Program-made: the position numbers and the translations under genes
Assembly: GCF_900095745.1 (NCBI RefSeq)
Contig: NZ_FMIR01000019.1
Location: 1-64,000, forward strand
From: Microbacterium oxydans
GTDB taxonomy: Bacteria; Actinomycetota; Actinomycetes; Actinomycetales; Microbacteriaceae
DNA length: 64,000 nucleotides
Direction of reading: 5' to 3'
Notes under the pieces: model-generated
Databases searched by the model: none
The model's input: the letters and a program-made list of their open reading frames with translations, nothing else
What the model was told of the DNA's origin: nothing
In this document: positions 17,576 through 26,139 of the stretch, piece by piece
How the letters are laid out: each line of letters starts with the position of its first letter
Position numbering within the stretch: the stretch's first letter is position 1

Positions 17576-17616
17576 AGTCCATCGTGGGCCGAACCGCCAG
17601 CTACAGGAGACACGCA

Positions 17617-19062
17617 ATGACCACCCCCGCAAACGGTGCCGATTCCGCACGCCGCCGGACCCTCGCCGAGAAGGTCTGGGACGACCACCTGGTCGTCAAG
17701 GGCGAGAACGGCGAGCCGGACCTCATCTACATCGACCTGCACCTCGTGCACGAGGTCACAAGTCCGCAGGCGTTCGACGGCCTCCGCAGCGAGGGGCGGC
17801 CGCTGCGCCGCCTCGACCTGACGATCGCGACCGAGGACCACAACACCCCGACGCTGGAGATCCACAAGCCGATCGCCGATCTCACCAGCCGCACGCAGAT
17901 CGAGACCCTGCGCCGCAACGCCGCGGAGTTCGGGGTGCGTCTGCATTCGCTCGGCGATGCGGAGCAGGGCATCGTGCACGTCGTCGGGCCCCAGCTCGGG
18001 CTCACGATGCCCGGCATCACGGTGGTCTGCGGCGACTCGCACACCTCGACGCACGGGGCGTTCGGAGCGATGGCGTTCGGCATCGGCACCAGCGAGGTCG
18101 AGCACGTCATGGCCACGCAGACACTGCCGCTGAAGCCGTTCAAGACCATGGCGATCAATGTCGAGGGGACTCTGCGCGACGGCGTCACCGCGAAGGACAT
18201 CATCCTCGCCGTGATCGCGAAGATCGGCACCGGAGGCGGACAGGGCTACGTGCTCGAGTATCGCGGCAGCGCCATCCGCGCCCTCTCCATGGAGGGGCGC
18301 ATGACGATCTGCAACATGTCGATCGAAGCCGGAGCGCGGGCCGGGATGGTGGCCCCCGACGAGACCACCTTCGCCTACCTCGAGGGCCGTCCGCACGCGC
18401 CCAAGGGGCAGGACTGGGAAGAGGCCGTGGCCTATTGGCGCACCCTGCCGACCGACGAGGGCGCGACCTTCGACGCCGAGGTCTTCATCGACGCCGACGA
18501 ACTCGAGCCGTTCGTGACCTGGGGCACCAACCCCGGTCAGGGCAGCTCGCTGTCGTCCTCGGTGCCGAACCCCGCCGAGATCGTCGATCCCAACGAGCGG
18601 GCTGCCGCAGAACGCGCGCTGGAGTACATGGACCTCACGCCGGGGACGCCTCTCAAAGAGGTGCCGGTCGACGCCGTGTTCATGGGCTCCTGCACCAACA
18701 GCCGCATCGAGGACCTGCGCGCCTTCGCATCGATCATCCAGGGCAAGAAGAAGGCCGACGGCGTGCGCGTCATGGTCGTCCCCGGGTCGGCGCGCGTGCG
18801 CCTGGAGGCCGAGGCCGAGGGCCTCGACAAGGTCATCACCGACTTCGGGGCGGAATGGCGCTTCGCCGGATGCTCGATGTGTCTGGGCATGAACCCCGAC
18901 CAGCTCGCACCGGGGGAGCGCTGTGCGTCCACGTCGAACCGGAACTTCGAAGGACGACAGGGCAAGGGAGGGCGCACGCACCTCGTGTCGCCGCTCGTCG
19001 CCGCCGCGACCGCGATCCGCGGCACGCTGTCCAGCCCCAGCGACCTGACGGAAGGGATCTGA
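17617..19062 (+). CDS. leuC: 3-isopropylmalate dehydratase large subunit
   Basis: This 481-residue aconitase-family protein isomerises 2- to 3-isopropylmalate in leucine synthesis, as a heterodimer with LeuD. Iron-sulfur cysteines are visible in [11 protein letters not shown] and CSMCLGMN, and the substrate-side segment [13 protein letters not shown] is intact. An AGGAGA ribosome binding site precedes the ATG at 17617; an in-frame upstream start at 17584 has no such site. The gene is downstream of a leucine leader peptide and hairpin and 3 bp ahead of leuD. Confidence 0.97.
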   Translation: MTTPANGADSARRRTLAEKVWDDHLVVKGENGEPDLIYIDLHLVHEVTSPQAFDGLRSEGRPLRRLDLTIATEDHNTPTLEIHKPIADLTSRTQIETLRRNAAEFGVRLHSLGDAEQGIVHVVGPQLGLTMPGITVVCGDSHTSTHGAFGAMAFGIGTSEVEHVMATQTLPLKPFKTMAINVEGTLRDGVTAKDIILAVIAKIGTGGGQGYVLEYRGSAIRALSMEGRMTICNMSIEAGARAGMVAPDETTFAYLEGRPHAPKGQDWEEAVAYWRTLPTDEGATFDAEVFIDADELEPFVTWGTNPGQGSSLSSSVPNPAEIVDPNERAAAERALEYMDLTPGTPLKEVPVDAVFMGSCTNSRIEDLRAFASIIQGKKKADGVRVMVVPGSARVRLEAEAEGLDKVITDFGAEWRFAGCSMCLGMNPDQLAPGERCASTSNRNFEGRQGKGGRTHLVSPLVAAATAIRGTLSSPSDLTEGI

Positions 19063-19065
19063 CCC

Positions 19066-19662
19066 ATGGAGAAGTTCATCACGCACACGGGCATCGCGGC
19101 ACCGCTGAAGCGCTCGAACGTCGACACCGACCAGATCATCCCCGCCGTCTTCCTGAAGCGTGTCACGAAGACGGGTTTCGAAGACGCGCTGTTCCACGGC
19201 TGGCGGCAGGACCCCGAGTTCGTGCTCAACCAACCGGAATTCCAGGGCGCGTCGATCCTCGTCGCCGGTTCGGACTTCGGCACCGGATCCAGCCGTGAGC
19301 ACGCCGTGTGGGCGTTGCGCGACTTCGGATTCACCGTGGTCCTCAGCCCGCGCTTCGCCGACATCTTCCGGGGCAACTCGGGCAAGCAGGGCCTTCTTGC
19401 CGCGACGATCTCGGAAGAGGATCTCGAGCGGATCTGGGCGGAGATCGACCGGAATCCCGGGGCACAGATGACGGTCGACCTTGAGGCGCGCAGCGCGTCG
19501 ATCGGTGACGTCCAGGCCGAGATCGGGATCGACGATTACACTAGATGGCGGCTCCTCGAAGGGCTCGATGACATCGGGCTCACGCTGCGCAACGAAGACA
19601 AGATCGCGCAGTTCGAGGCCCGTCGCGAGTCGTGGCGGCCCCGAACCCTTCCCGTTCAGTAG
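19066..19662 (+). CDS. leuD: 3-isopropylmalate dehydratase small subunit
   Basis: This 198-residue swivel-domain subunit partners LeuC. It shows the typical [15 protein letters not shown] start and [21 protein letters not shown], the segment that closes over the substrate. Length is normal. It starts 3 nt after leuC, so the two are co-translated, and it is followed by a strong GC hairpin that ends the leuCD unit. Confidence 0.97.
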   Translation: MEKFITHTGIAAPLKRSNVDTDQIIPAVFLKRVTKTGFEDALFHGWRQDPEFVLNQPEFQGASILVAGSDFGTGSSREHAVWALRDFGFTVVLSPRFADIFRGNSGKQGLLAATISEEDLERIWAEIDRNPGAQMTVDLEARSASIGDVQAEIGIDDYTRWRLLEGLDDIGLTLRNEDKIAQFEARRESWRPRTLPVQ

Positions 19663-19667
19663 ACGGT

Positions 19668-19700
19668 GGGGGCGGGGGAGCCCAGGGGCAACCCGCCCCC
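19668..19700 (+). terminator. Hairpin terminator after leuD
   Basis: GGGGGCGGG (19668-19676) pairs perfectly with CCCGCCCCC (19692-19700), followed by GAAAT without a T-run. It separates leuCD from murA. Confidence 0.65.
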
Positions 19701-19728
19701 GAAATCCGTAAATGAAGTGAGGCTCCGA

Positions 19729-21096
19729 ATGACGACACCTGTGCGCGACGCTCTCCCGGACGGAGTCCCTGCACTCACCGGAGACGTCCTCGCCATTCGA
19801 GGCGGACGCCCGCTTCGCGGTCGCGTCGACGTCAAGGGGGCGAAGAACCTGGCGACCAAGGCCATGGTCGCCTCGCTCCTCGGCGAGACCGTGAGCACCC
19901 TGCGCGATGTGCCGGCGATCAGCGATGTCGCCGTCGTGCGCTCACTGCTCGAGGTCCACGGTGTGCGCGTCAGCGAGGGCGATGAGCCCGGCTCGCTCAT
20001 CTTCGACCCGAGCGACGTGGAGTCCGCCCACTTCGAGGAGATCGACGCCCACGCCGGCGCCTCCCGCATTCCGATCCTCTTCTGCGGGCCGCTCCTGCAC
20101 CGTCTCGGTCAGGCGTTCATCCCCGACCTCGGCGGATGCCGTATCGGCGACCGCCCCATCGACTTCCACCTGGACGCGCTCCGCAAGTTCGGCGCCATCG
20201 TCGAGAAGCTCCCCAGCGGCATCCGTCTCTCGACGGGTGGGAACCGCCTGCACGGGGCGAACATCCACCTGCCGTACCCGAGTGTCGGCGCGACCGAGCA
20301 GGTGCTCCTCACCGCTGTCCGCGCCGAGGGCGTCACGGAGCTCCGCAACGCCGCCATCGAGCCGGAGATCATGGACCTGATCGCGGTCCTCCAGAAGATG
20401 GGCGCGATCATCTCCTACGAGCCCAACCGCGTCATCGTCATCGAGGGCGTCGAGAAGCTCCGCGGCTACGACCACCGGTCGATCTTCGACCGCAACGAGG
20501 CGGCCTCGTGGGCATCCGCGGCTCTGGCCACCGACGGCGAGATCTTCGTCGGCGGTGCCAAGCAGCAGGAGATGCTGACGTTCCTCAACATCTTCCGCAA
20601 GGCGGGCGGCTGGTTCGACATCCAGGAAGACGGCATCCTCTTCCGTCGTGACGGCGATATCAAGCCCGTCGTCATCGAGACCGACGTGCACCCCGGCTTC
20701 ATGACCGACTGGCAGCAGCCTCTCGTGGTCGCGCTGACGCAGGCGCACGGCCGAAGCGTCGTGCACGAGACCGTGTACGAGAACCGGATGGGCTTCACCG
20801 ACGCGCTGGTCAAGATGGGCGCCGACATCGTCGTGCACCCGCGCGGTCTGCAGGACGGACCCCGCCGCGTTCCCCGCCGCGACCTCGAGCAGGCCGCCGT
20901 CATCACGGGCCCGACGCCGCTGCACGGTGCGGACATCGTGGTTCCGGACCTTCGCGGCGGTTACAGCCACATCATCGCGGCGCTGACCGCCACGGGCGAG
21001 TCGCAGGTGTCGGGTGTCGACATCCTCAGCCGCGGCTACGAGAAGTTCCTCGCCAAGCTCGACGCGCTCGGCGCCGACTTCGACGTCATCCGGTGA
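19729..21096 (+). CDS. murA: UDP-N-acetylglucosamine 1-carboxyvinyltransferase
   Basis: This 455-residue enzyme performs the first committed step of peptidoglycan synthesis, adding PEP to UDP-GlcNAc. It shows the inside-out alpha/beta barrel pattern with VKGAKNLATKAMVASLL (catalytic Lys39-Asn40) and the active-site loop GGCRIGDRP. The loop Cys is residue 137, the position attacked by fosfomycin; mycobacterial MurA has Asp there. The frame is open from 19666, but the ATG at 19729 follows the terminator and gives a normal length. It leads a murA-plsC-gpsA-ddl run. Confidence 0.95.
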   Translation: MTTPVRDALPDGVPALTGDVLAIRGGRPLRGRVDVKGAKNLATKAMVASLLGETVSTLRDVPAISDVAVVRSLLEVHGVRVSEGDEPGSLIFDPSDVESAHFEEIDAHAGASRIPILFCGPLLHRLGQAFIPDLGGCRIGDRPIDFHLDALRKFGAIVEKLPSGIRLSTGGNRLHGANIHLPYPSVGATEQVLLTAVRAEGVTELRNAAIEPEIMDLIAVLQKMGAIISYEPNRVIVIEGVEKLRGYDHRSIFDRNEAASWASAALATDGEIFVGGAKQQEMLTFLNIFRKAGGWFDIQEDGILFRRDGDIKPVVIETDVHPGFMTDWQQPLVVALTQAHGRSVVHETVYENRMGFTDALVKMGADIVVHPRGLQDGPRRVPRRDLEQAAVITGPTPLHGADIVVPDLRGGYSHIIAALTATGESQVSGVDILSRGYEKFLAKLDALGADFDVIR

Positions 21097-21857
21097 CCCG
21101 GATGAAACGGCGGTCGGCGGAGACGACCAGGCCGAGCGTCTTCTGGCCGCTCGCCGCACTGGTGATCCCGCCGGTCGCGCTGATCGCGAAGATCCGTGTC
21201 TCCGGCGGCGAGAAGCTCCCGCAGGAGGGGTCGTTCATCCTCGCGCCGAATCACTACTCGGAGTTCGATCCGCTCATCGTGGCGGTTGCCGTGTGGCGGA
21301 TCGGGCGTGCGCCGCGGTTCATGGCCAAGGAAAGTCTCTTCAAGGTCCCTGTTCTCGGCTGGTTCCTGCGCCGCACGGGCATGATCCCGGTGGCCCGCAC
21401 TTCGTCTGCGGCTTCTGCGCGGCAGACGATGAAGCAGTCCGAAGAGCTGGTGGAGCACGGTCGCGGAGTGATCGTGTATCCCGAGGGCACCCTCACGCGT
21501 GATCCCGATCTGTGGCCGATGCGCGGCAAGTCCGGCGCGGTGCGTCTGGCCCTCGCCGACGGCATCCCGCTGATCCCGATGGCGCAGTGGGGCACCCAGG
21601 AGATCATGGGGCGCTACCAGAAGGGCCTCAGCTTCTGGCCGCTGCGCAAGCCGGTCCGGGTGCTGGTCGGCGATCCGGTGGACGTCTCCGATCTGCGCGG
21701 ACGCGCGGGGGAGCCCGCGGCGCTGAACGAGGCGACGAACCGCCTGATGAACGCGATCACCGCACTCCTCGAGGAGCTGCGCGGAGAGAAGGCGCCCGCG
21801 GAACGCTGGAACCCCGCAAGCCATGGGCAGAAGGAGACCGGACGCCTTGACTCCTAA
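21093..21857 (+). CDS. 1-acyl-sn-glycerol-3-phosphate acyltransferase (PlsC family)
   Basis: This 254-residue membrane-associated acyltransferase would make phosphatidic acid from lysophosphatidic acid. It has the HX4D motif (NHYSEFDPL), the substrate-binding block AKESLFKVPVLGWFLRRTGMIPV and the EGT motif (YPEGTLTRDP). The GTG at 21093 overlaps the murA stop (GTGA); the ATG at 21102 is an alternative. It is followed by gpsA, which makes glycerol 3-phosphate, the precursor of its substrate, so the pair belongs to phospholipid synthesis. Confidence 0.9.
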   Translation: MTRMKRRSAETTRPSVFWPLAALVIPPVALIAKIRVSGGEKLPQEGSFILAPNHYSEFDPLIVAVAVWRIGRAPRFMAKESLFKVPVLGWFLRRTGMIPVARTSSAASARQTMKQSEELVEHGRGVIVYPEGTLTRDPDLWPMRGKSGAVRLALADGIPLIPMAQWGTQEIMGRYQKGLSFWPLRKPVRVLVGDPVDVSDLRGRAGEPAALNEATNRLMNAITALLEELRGEKAPAERWNPASHGQKETGRLDS

Positions 21858-22980
21858 GAGAACAGCGCCCGTCGGTCCGCGCGCCACCGTCATCGGCGCC
21901 GGCAGCTGGGGGACGACCTTCGGCAAGATCCTCGCAGACGGCGGCGCCCAGGTGACGATGTGGGCCCGGAGAGCCGAGCTCGCCCAGGAGATCAACGAGG
22001 CCAAGCGCAACTCCCGGTACCTGCCGGGCATCAACCTCCCGCGCACGATGGCGGCCACGCATGAGCTCGCGACGTCGCTCGAGGGCGTCGAACAGGTCTA
22101 CCTGTCGGTCCCGAGCCAGTCGCTCCGCGAGAACTTGAAGGCAGTGCGCCCGCTGCTCGCCGACAGCGACGCGAAGATCATCAGTCTGATGAAGGGCGTC
22201 GAGCGCGGTACCGGCTTGCGCATGAGCCAGGTGATCCAGCAGGAGCTCCGGTGCGACCCCGACCGCATCGCTGTCGCGTCCGGTCCGAACCTCGCGCTCG
22301 AGATCGCCCGCGAACAGCCGACCGCTGCCGTGATCTCGTCGCGCAGTCGGGAGACGGCGGAGATCGTCGCGCGTGCCGCGCGGAACAGCTACTTCCGCAC
22401 GTTCGTGAACACGGACGTGATCGGCACCGAGTTCGGCGGAGTGCTCAAGAACCTGATCGCGGTCGCCATCGGCATCGTCGACGGCGTCGGTTACGGCGAG
22501 AACACCAAGGCCTCGATCATCACGCGAGGTCTCGTCGAGATGACGGACTTCGCCGTGGCCAACGGCGCGCATCCGGAGACGCTCCAGGGCCTCGCCGGCC
22601 TCGGCGACCTGATCGCCACCTGCCAGTCGCCGCTGAGCCGCAACAACACGGCCGGGCGCCTGCTCGGCCAGGGATACAGCTTCCAGGACGTCGTGAAGCA
22701 GATGCAGCAGACGGCGGAGGGACTGGCCTCGGTCGCCCCGATCCTGCAGCTCGCTCGCGAGGCCGAGGTCGACATGCCCATCGTCGAGCAGGTGAAGATG
22801 GTGCTCGACGGCAAGATGGATCCGAGAGACATCGCACCCCACCTGACGACGGACGACGACACCCCGCAGGGTGAGAGGACCAACCATGGACAAGCAGACG
22901 GTGGTGGTGCTCTTCGGCGGGCGCTCCAGCGAGCATTCGATCAGTTCCGCAACGGCGGGGGGCGTGCTGGGCGCGATTGA
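21847..22980 (+). CDS. gpsA: NAD(P)-dependent glycerol-3-phosphate dehydrogenase
   Basis: This 377-residue enzyme reduces dihydroxyacetone phosphate to sn-glycerol 3-phosphate for phospholipids. The Rossmann motif is GAGSWGTTFGKILADGG. Later landmarks are SLMKGVERGTG, ASGPNLALEIA, and the catalytic-region block GTEFGGVLKNLIAVAIGI with NTKASIITRGL. I choose the TTG at 21847, 10 nt after AAGGAG. The last 31 or so residues lie inside ddl: the frame stays open 95 nt beyond the ddl start, a long same-strand overlap and a tail longer than usual for the family. Confidence 0.93.
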   Translation: MTPKRTAPVGPRATVIGAGSWGTTFGKILADGGAQVTMWARRAELAQEINEAKRNSRYLPGINLPRTMAATHELATSLEGVEQVYLSVPSQSLRENLKAVRPLLADSDAKIISLMKGVERGTGLRMSQVIQQELRCDPDRIAVASGPNLALEIAREQPTAAVISSRSRETAEIVARAARNSYFRTFVNTDVIGTEFGGVLKNLIAVAIGIVDGVGYGENTKASIITRGLVEMTDFAVANGAHPETLQGLAGLGDLIATCQSPLSRNNTAGRLLGQGYSFQDVVKQMQQTAEGLASVAPILQLAREAEVDMPIVEQVKMVLDGKMDPRDIAPHLTTDDDTPQGERTNHGQADGGGALRRALQRAFDQFRNGGGRAGRD

Positions 22981-23968
22981 TCGCGACCGCTACTCCGTGA
23001 TCCCGGTGGGGATCACCCGCGAGGGGGCCTTCGTCCTGGAAGACGATGATCCCGCGAAGTTCCCGCTGGATGCCGCACACCTTCCCGAGGTCGTCGACAA
23101 CGGCACGCGCGTAATGTGGCCCGAGCCGGGTGGCGACCGCACGCTGCGCGTCGTCCAGGTCGACGGATCGATCGTCGGTCTCGGCGCCGTCGACGTCGTG
23201 CTCCCGATCCTGCACGGGCAGCATGGCGAGGACGGCACCATCCAGGGGTTCTTCGACACGCTCGAGGTGCCTTACGCCGGTGGCGGGGTCCTCGACTCCG
23301 CGCTGTGCATGGACAAGCACTTCATGAAGATCGCCCTCGAGGCGGCCGGCATCTCGGTGGCGCCCTGGGTGACCGTGCGTCGCACGGACTGGGAGCGGGA
23401 TGCGGCAGACATCCGCACCCGCGCGGCCGCCCTCGGTCTGCCGCTGTTCGTGAAGCCTGCTCGTGCGGGCTCGAGCGTCGGCGTCTCCAAGGTCGAGGTG
23501 GCCGACGAACTCGATGCCGCACTGGCCGTGGCGTTCGCCGAAGACGACAAGGTGCTCATCGAGACCGGGGTGAGCGGCCGGGAGATCGAGGTCGCCGTTC
23601 TCGAGACGGCGGAAGGGGTGCGCGCCTCCCTTCCCGGGGAGGTCATCCTCACCTCGCGGGGGTTCTACGACTTCGAGGGCAAGTACCTCGGCGGTGACGG
23701 TGTCGATGTCGTCTGCCCGGCAGAGGTGACCGACGCCGAGACGGCCGCGATCCAGGAGGCCGGCCTCCGCGCGTTCGAGGCCGTCGACGGCCGGGGGCTC
23801 GCCCGCGTCGACATGTTCCTGACCCCCGAGGGCACCCTCGTCGTCAACGAGCTCAACACGATGCCGGGCTTCACCCCGATCTCGATGTTCCCGAAGTGCT
23901 GGGTGGCGTCCGGCCTGAGCTATGGCGAACTGATCACCGAGCTCGTCGAGGCGGGTCTGCGCCGCTGA
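22886..23968 (+). CDS. ddl: D-alanine--D-alanine ligase
   Basis: This 360-residue ATP-grasp enzyme joins two D-alanines for the peptidoglycan stem peptide. Family features are VVVLFGGRSSEHSISSATA at the start, HGQHGEDGTIQGFFDTLEVPYAGGG, the ATP-binding KPARAGSSVGVSKV, and the C-terminal metal site NELNTMPGFTPISMFPKCW. AGAGGA lies 7 nt before the ATG. It overlaps the 3' end of gpsA by 95 nt in another frame. With murA nearby, it makes this a cell-wall precursor cluster. Confidence 0.96.
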   Translation: MDKQTVVVLFGGRSSEHSISSATAGGVLGAIDRDRYSVIPVGITREGAFVLEDDDPAKFPLDAAHLPEVVDNGTRVMWPEPGGDRTLRVVQVDGSIVGLGAVDVVLPILHGQHGEDGTIQGFFDTLEVPYAGGGVLDSALCMDKHFMKIALEAAGISVAPWVTVRRTDWERDAADIRTRAAALGLPLFVKPARAGSSVGVSKVEVADELDAALAVAFAEDDKVLIETGVSGREIEVAVLETAEGVRASLPGEVILTSRGFYDFEGKYLGGDGVDVVCPAEVTDAETAAIQEAGLRAFEAVDGRGLARVDMFLTPEGTLVVNELNTMPGFTPISMFPKCWVASGLSYGELITELVEAGLRR

Positions 23969-23989
23969 CCCTGGCGTACCCGCCCTCAG

Positions 23990-24475
23990 TCAGCTCGCGG
24001 GGAATTCGACGCGGTCGGTGCACTTCGCCGTCGCCGGCGCCAGTCCGGACTGGATGCTCGTGGAGATCGAGTCCACGATGGACTGGAAGTCGATCTGCTC
24101 GCCCCGACGGATGTTGACCTCGACCGCGGGCTCGCGCCCGTAAGTGACCAGGCGCTGCCGCTCCTCCTCCTGCTCGAGGACCAGCCAGTCGACGCCGCCG
24201 AGCGTGGTGCAGACGAGTGCGGAAGGGGCCGGCGGCTCGACACCGCAGCGCAGGGCGACGGTGGTGGGCTCTCCCCATGCGCCTGTGGCCTGGGCATCCG
24301 TCCACACCCGGTCGAACCCGGCGACGCTGTCCGGCAGCAGCACCGAGACCGAGGCGCACGCCGGATCGTTCGCGTCATCGGCCGGTTCGAGGTGCACGGT
24401 CGTGGAGCATCCGGCGAGGGCGGCGGAGAGGATCACCGCGCCTGCGAGGGCAGCGAGGCGACGGGAACGAGGCAT
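23990..24475 (-). CDS. DUF3515 family lipoprotein
   Basis: This 161-residue protein has a lipoprotein signal peptide ending in the lipobox LAGC (lipidated Cys23) and a DUF3515-like body with four further cysteines, probably in disulfides. It sits between ddl and thiL, where the family is usually found in actinobacteria. Function is unknown; it would be anchored outside the membrane. AGGCTA on the plus strand (24482-24487, that is TAGCCT in gene sense) is 6 nt before its ATG, so the mRNA is probably leaderless. Confidence 0.85.
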   Translation of the reverse strand: MPRSRRLAALAGAVILSAALAGCSTTVHLEPADDANDPACASVSVLLPDSVAGFDRVWTDAQATGAWGEPTTVALRCGVEPPAPSALVCTTLGGVDWLVLEQEEERQRLVTYGREPAVEVNIRRGEQIDFQSIVDSISTSIQSGLAPATAKCTDRVEFPAS

Positions 24476-24481
24476 GCTTCC

Positions 24482-24491
24482 AGGCTACCTT
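24482..24491. promoter_or_regulatory. Overlapping divergent -10 boxes of DUF3515 and thiL genes
   Basis: In the 23-bp gap between two divergent genes, TAGCCT on the minus strand (24487-24482) and TACCTT on the plus strand (24486-24491) overlap by two bases. Each lies 6-7 nt before its own start codon. RNA polymerase could occupy only one of them at a time. Confidence 0.6.
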
Positions 24492-24498
24492 TGACAGC

Positions 24499-25494
24499 AT
24501 GCCCTCCCGACCCGAAGCCGATGATCCGCGCCTGGGCGATGTTTCCGAAGGACGCATACTGCAGGCGATCCTGAGCCGCACCGCACCGGGCGCGCACACC
24601 CTGATCGGGCCGGGTGATGATGCGGCCGTCATCGCGACTCCCTCGGGCAGTGTCGTCGCGACGACCGACACACTTGTGCATGGGCCGGACTTCCGCCTCG
24701 CGTGGTCCAGCGGCTATGACCTCGGGTGGAAGGCCGCGGCCGTGAACCTCGCGGACGTCGCGGCGATGGGCGCCCGCCCGACCGCTCTACTCGTCGCCCT
24801 GGCCGTTCCCCGGGATCTGCGTCTCTCCTTCGTCGAGCGTCTCGCTGACGGCTTCCGCGAGGCATGTGCCGCATTGGCGCCGGGCTGCGCGGTGGTGGGC
24901 GGTGACCTGACAGTGTCCGATGTGCTGACCATCGCGGTGACAGCGCTCGGAGATCTCGAAGGTCGCGCTCCGGTCACCCGCAGCGGCGCCCGTCCCGGCG
25001 ACGTCGTCGCCGTCGCCGGCGAGTTGGGCAACGCGGCACACGGACTCGCCGTGCTGTTCGGTCGTTTCCGTGACGGCGATGCCCCCGTGCCGGTCGACGT
25101 CGCGAAGCTGGCCGCGGGGGAGTCCGCTGCGCTGGCCGCGCAACTGCGCCCGTCGCCCCCGATCGGTCTCGGCGCCGTGGCGGCGACGGTCGGTGCGACC
25201 GCGATGATGGACATTTCCGACGGACTCGCTCTCGACGCCCGTCGGATGGCCGCGGCGTCGGGGGTCACCATCGCTCTCGACCGCGCCGCGCTGGGCTCGG
25301 ATCCGGAGCGTGCGATCGCCGGCGGAGAAGACCACGCGCTGCTCGCCACTTTCCCCGAAGGAATGCTCCCGCCGGGGTTCCGCGTGATCGGACGGGTCAT
25401 TCCGAGCGGAGACGAGGATCTGCTGTGCGACGGACTTCCCGTCGACATCAGCGGATGGGATCCCTATCGGGACTGGGACTCGGTCTCGGGCTGA
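24499..25494 (+). CDS. thiL: Thiamine-monophosphate kinase
   Basis: This 331-residue PurM-like kinase phosphorylates thiamine phosphate to the active cofactor thiamine pyrophosphate. It shows GPGDDAAVI and ATTDTLVHGPDF at the ATP/Mg site, WKAAAVNLADVAAMGA, and the C-terminal MMDISDGLALDARRMA. TACCTT, 7 nt before the ATG at 24499, marks the start and a leaderless mRNA. No TPP riboswitch is present. Its 3' end overlaps convergent rsmD by 31 bp. Confidence 0.95.
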   Translation: MPSRPEADDPRLGDVSEGRILQAILSRTAPGAHTLIGPGDDAAVIATPSGSVVATTDTLVHGPDFRLAWSSGYDLGWKAAAVNLADVAAMGARPTALLVALAVPRDLRLSFVERLADGFREACAALAPGCAVVGGDLTVSDVLTIAVTALGDLEGRAPVTRSGARPGDVVAVAGELGNAAHGLAVLFGRFRDGDAPVPVDVAKLAAGESAALAAQLRPSPPIGLGAVAATVGATAMMDISDGLALDARRMAAASGVTIALDRAALGSDPERAIAGGEDHALLATFPEGMLPPGFRVIGRVIPSGDEDLLCDGLPVDISGWDPYRDWDSVSG

Positions 25495-26078
25495 TCGTCC
25501 GCTGACGAACTCTCGTCGGCCGCAGGCTCCGCCCACCACAGCGTGGTGTCGCCGTAGCCCTTCTCCCGGAACAGCTCCAGACCTGCGGCGCCGAAGTCGG
25601 GAGGAGTGGAGCGGCGCGCGCGTTCGACGACGACGACCGCGTCTGCGGAGAGCAGCGGGGCGAGGGCGACGAGGTCGGCTGTCATGGCTGCATCGTCGAG
25701 ATCGTAGGGCGGGTCGGTGAAGACCAGGTCGAAGGGCCCGGCCGCGCGCTGCAGGAAAGCATGGACCGCGCCCTCGTGCACCCGACCGGCCGACGGGCCT
25801 CCGGCCTTGGCGACGACGGCGGCGTTGCGGCGGACGATGGCTGCCGCCTGCCGGCCTCGCTCGACGAGATCCGCGCTGGCGGCGCCCCTGCTCAGCGCCT
25901 CGAGGCCCAGGGCGCCGGAACCGGCATACAGGTCGAGAACGCGCGCGCCGTCGATGGCGCTCAGCGCCTCCAGTGCGCCGAAGAGCGATTCCCGCACCCG
26001 GTCGCTGGTCGGTCGCGTGCCGACACCCGGCACTTCCAGGCGTGCGCCTCTGGCGGCGCCTGCGATGATCCTCGTCAC
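25464..26078 (-). CDS. rsmD: 16S rRNA (guanine(966)-N2)-methyltransferase
   Basis: This 204-residue SAM-dependent enzyme methylates G966 of 16S rRNA. It begins MTRIIAGAARG, carries the SAM loop VLDLYAGSGALGLEAL and has the catalytic TDPPYD at about residues 121-126. Two GTG codons are adjacent. TATCGT (26090-26085) is exactly 6 nt before the second GTG (26078), and the family start MTRIIAG also fits that codon, so I choose it. The gene is divergent from recG; in many bacteria rsmD is next to coaD, which lies just beyond recG here. Confidence 0.95.
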   Translation of the reverse strand: MTRIIAGAARGARLEVPGVGTRPTSDRVRESLFGALEALSAIDGARVLDLYAGSGALGLEALSRGAASADLVERGRQAAAIVRRNAAVVAKAGGPSAGRVHEGAVHAFLQRAAGPFDLVFTDPPYDLDDAAMTADLVALAPLLSADAVVVVERARRSTPPDFGAAGLELFREKGYGDTTLWWAEPAADESSSADDQPETESQSR

Positions 26079-26139
26079 CACTTCACGATACGACAGCCCG
26101 GGTGCCGGCGGTGTCGGTCGCGTTCCCTAGACTCGGAGC

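Noticed and set aside
24476..24498. TPP riboswitch upstream of thiL
   Set aside because: The gap to the divergent gene is only 23 bp and holds two -10 boxes; there is no room for an aptamer.
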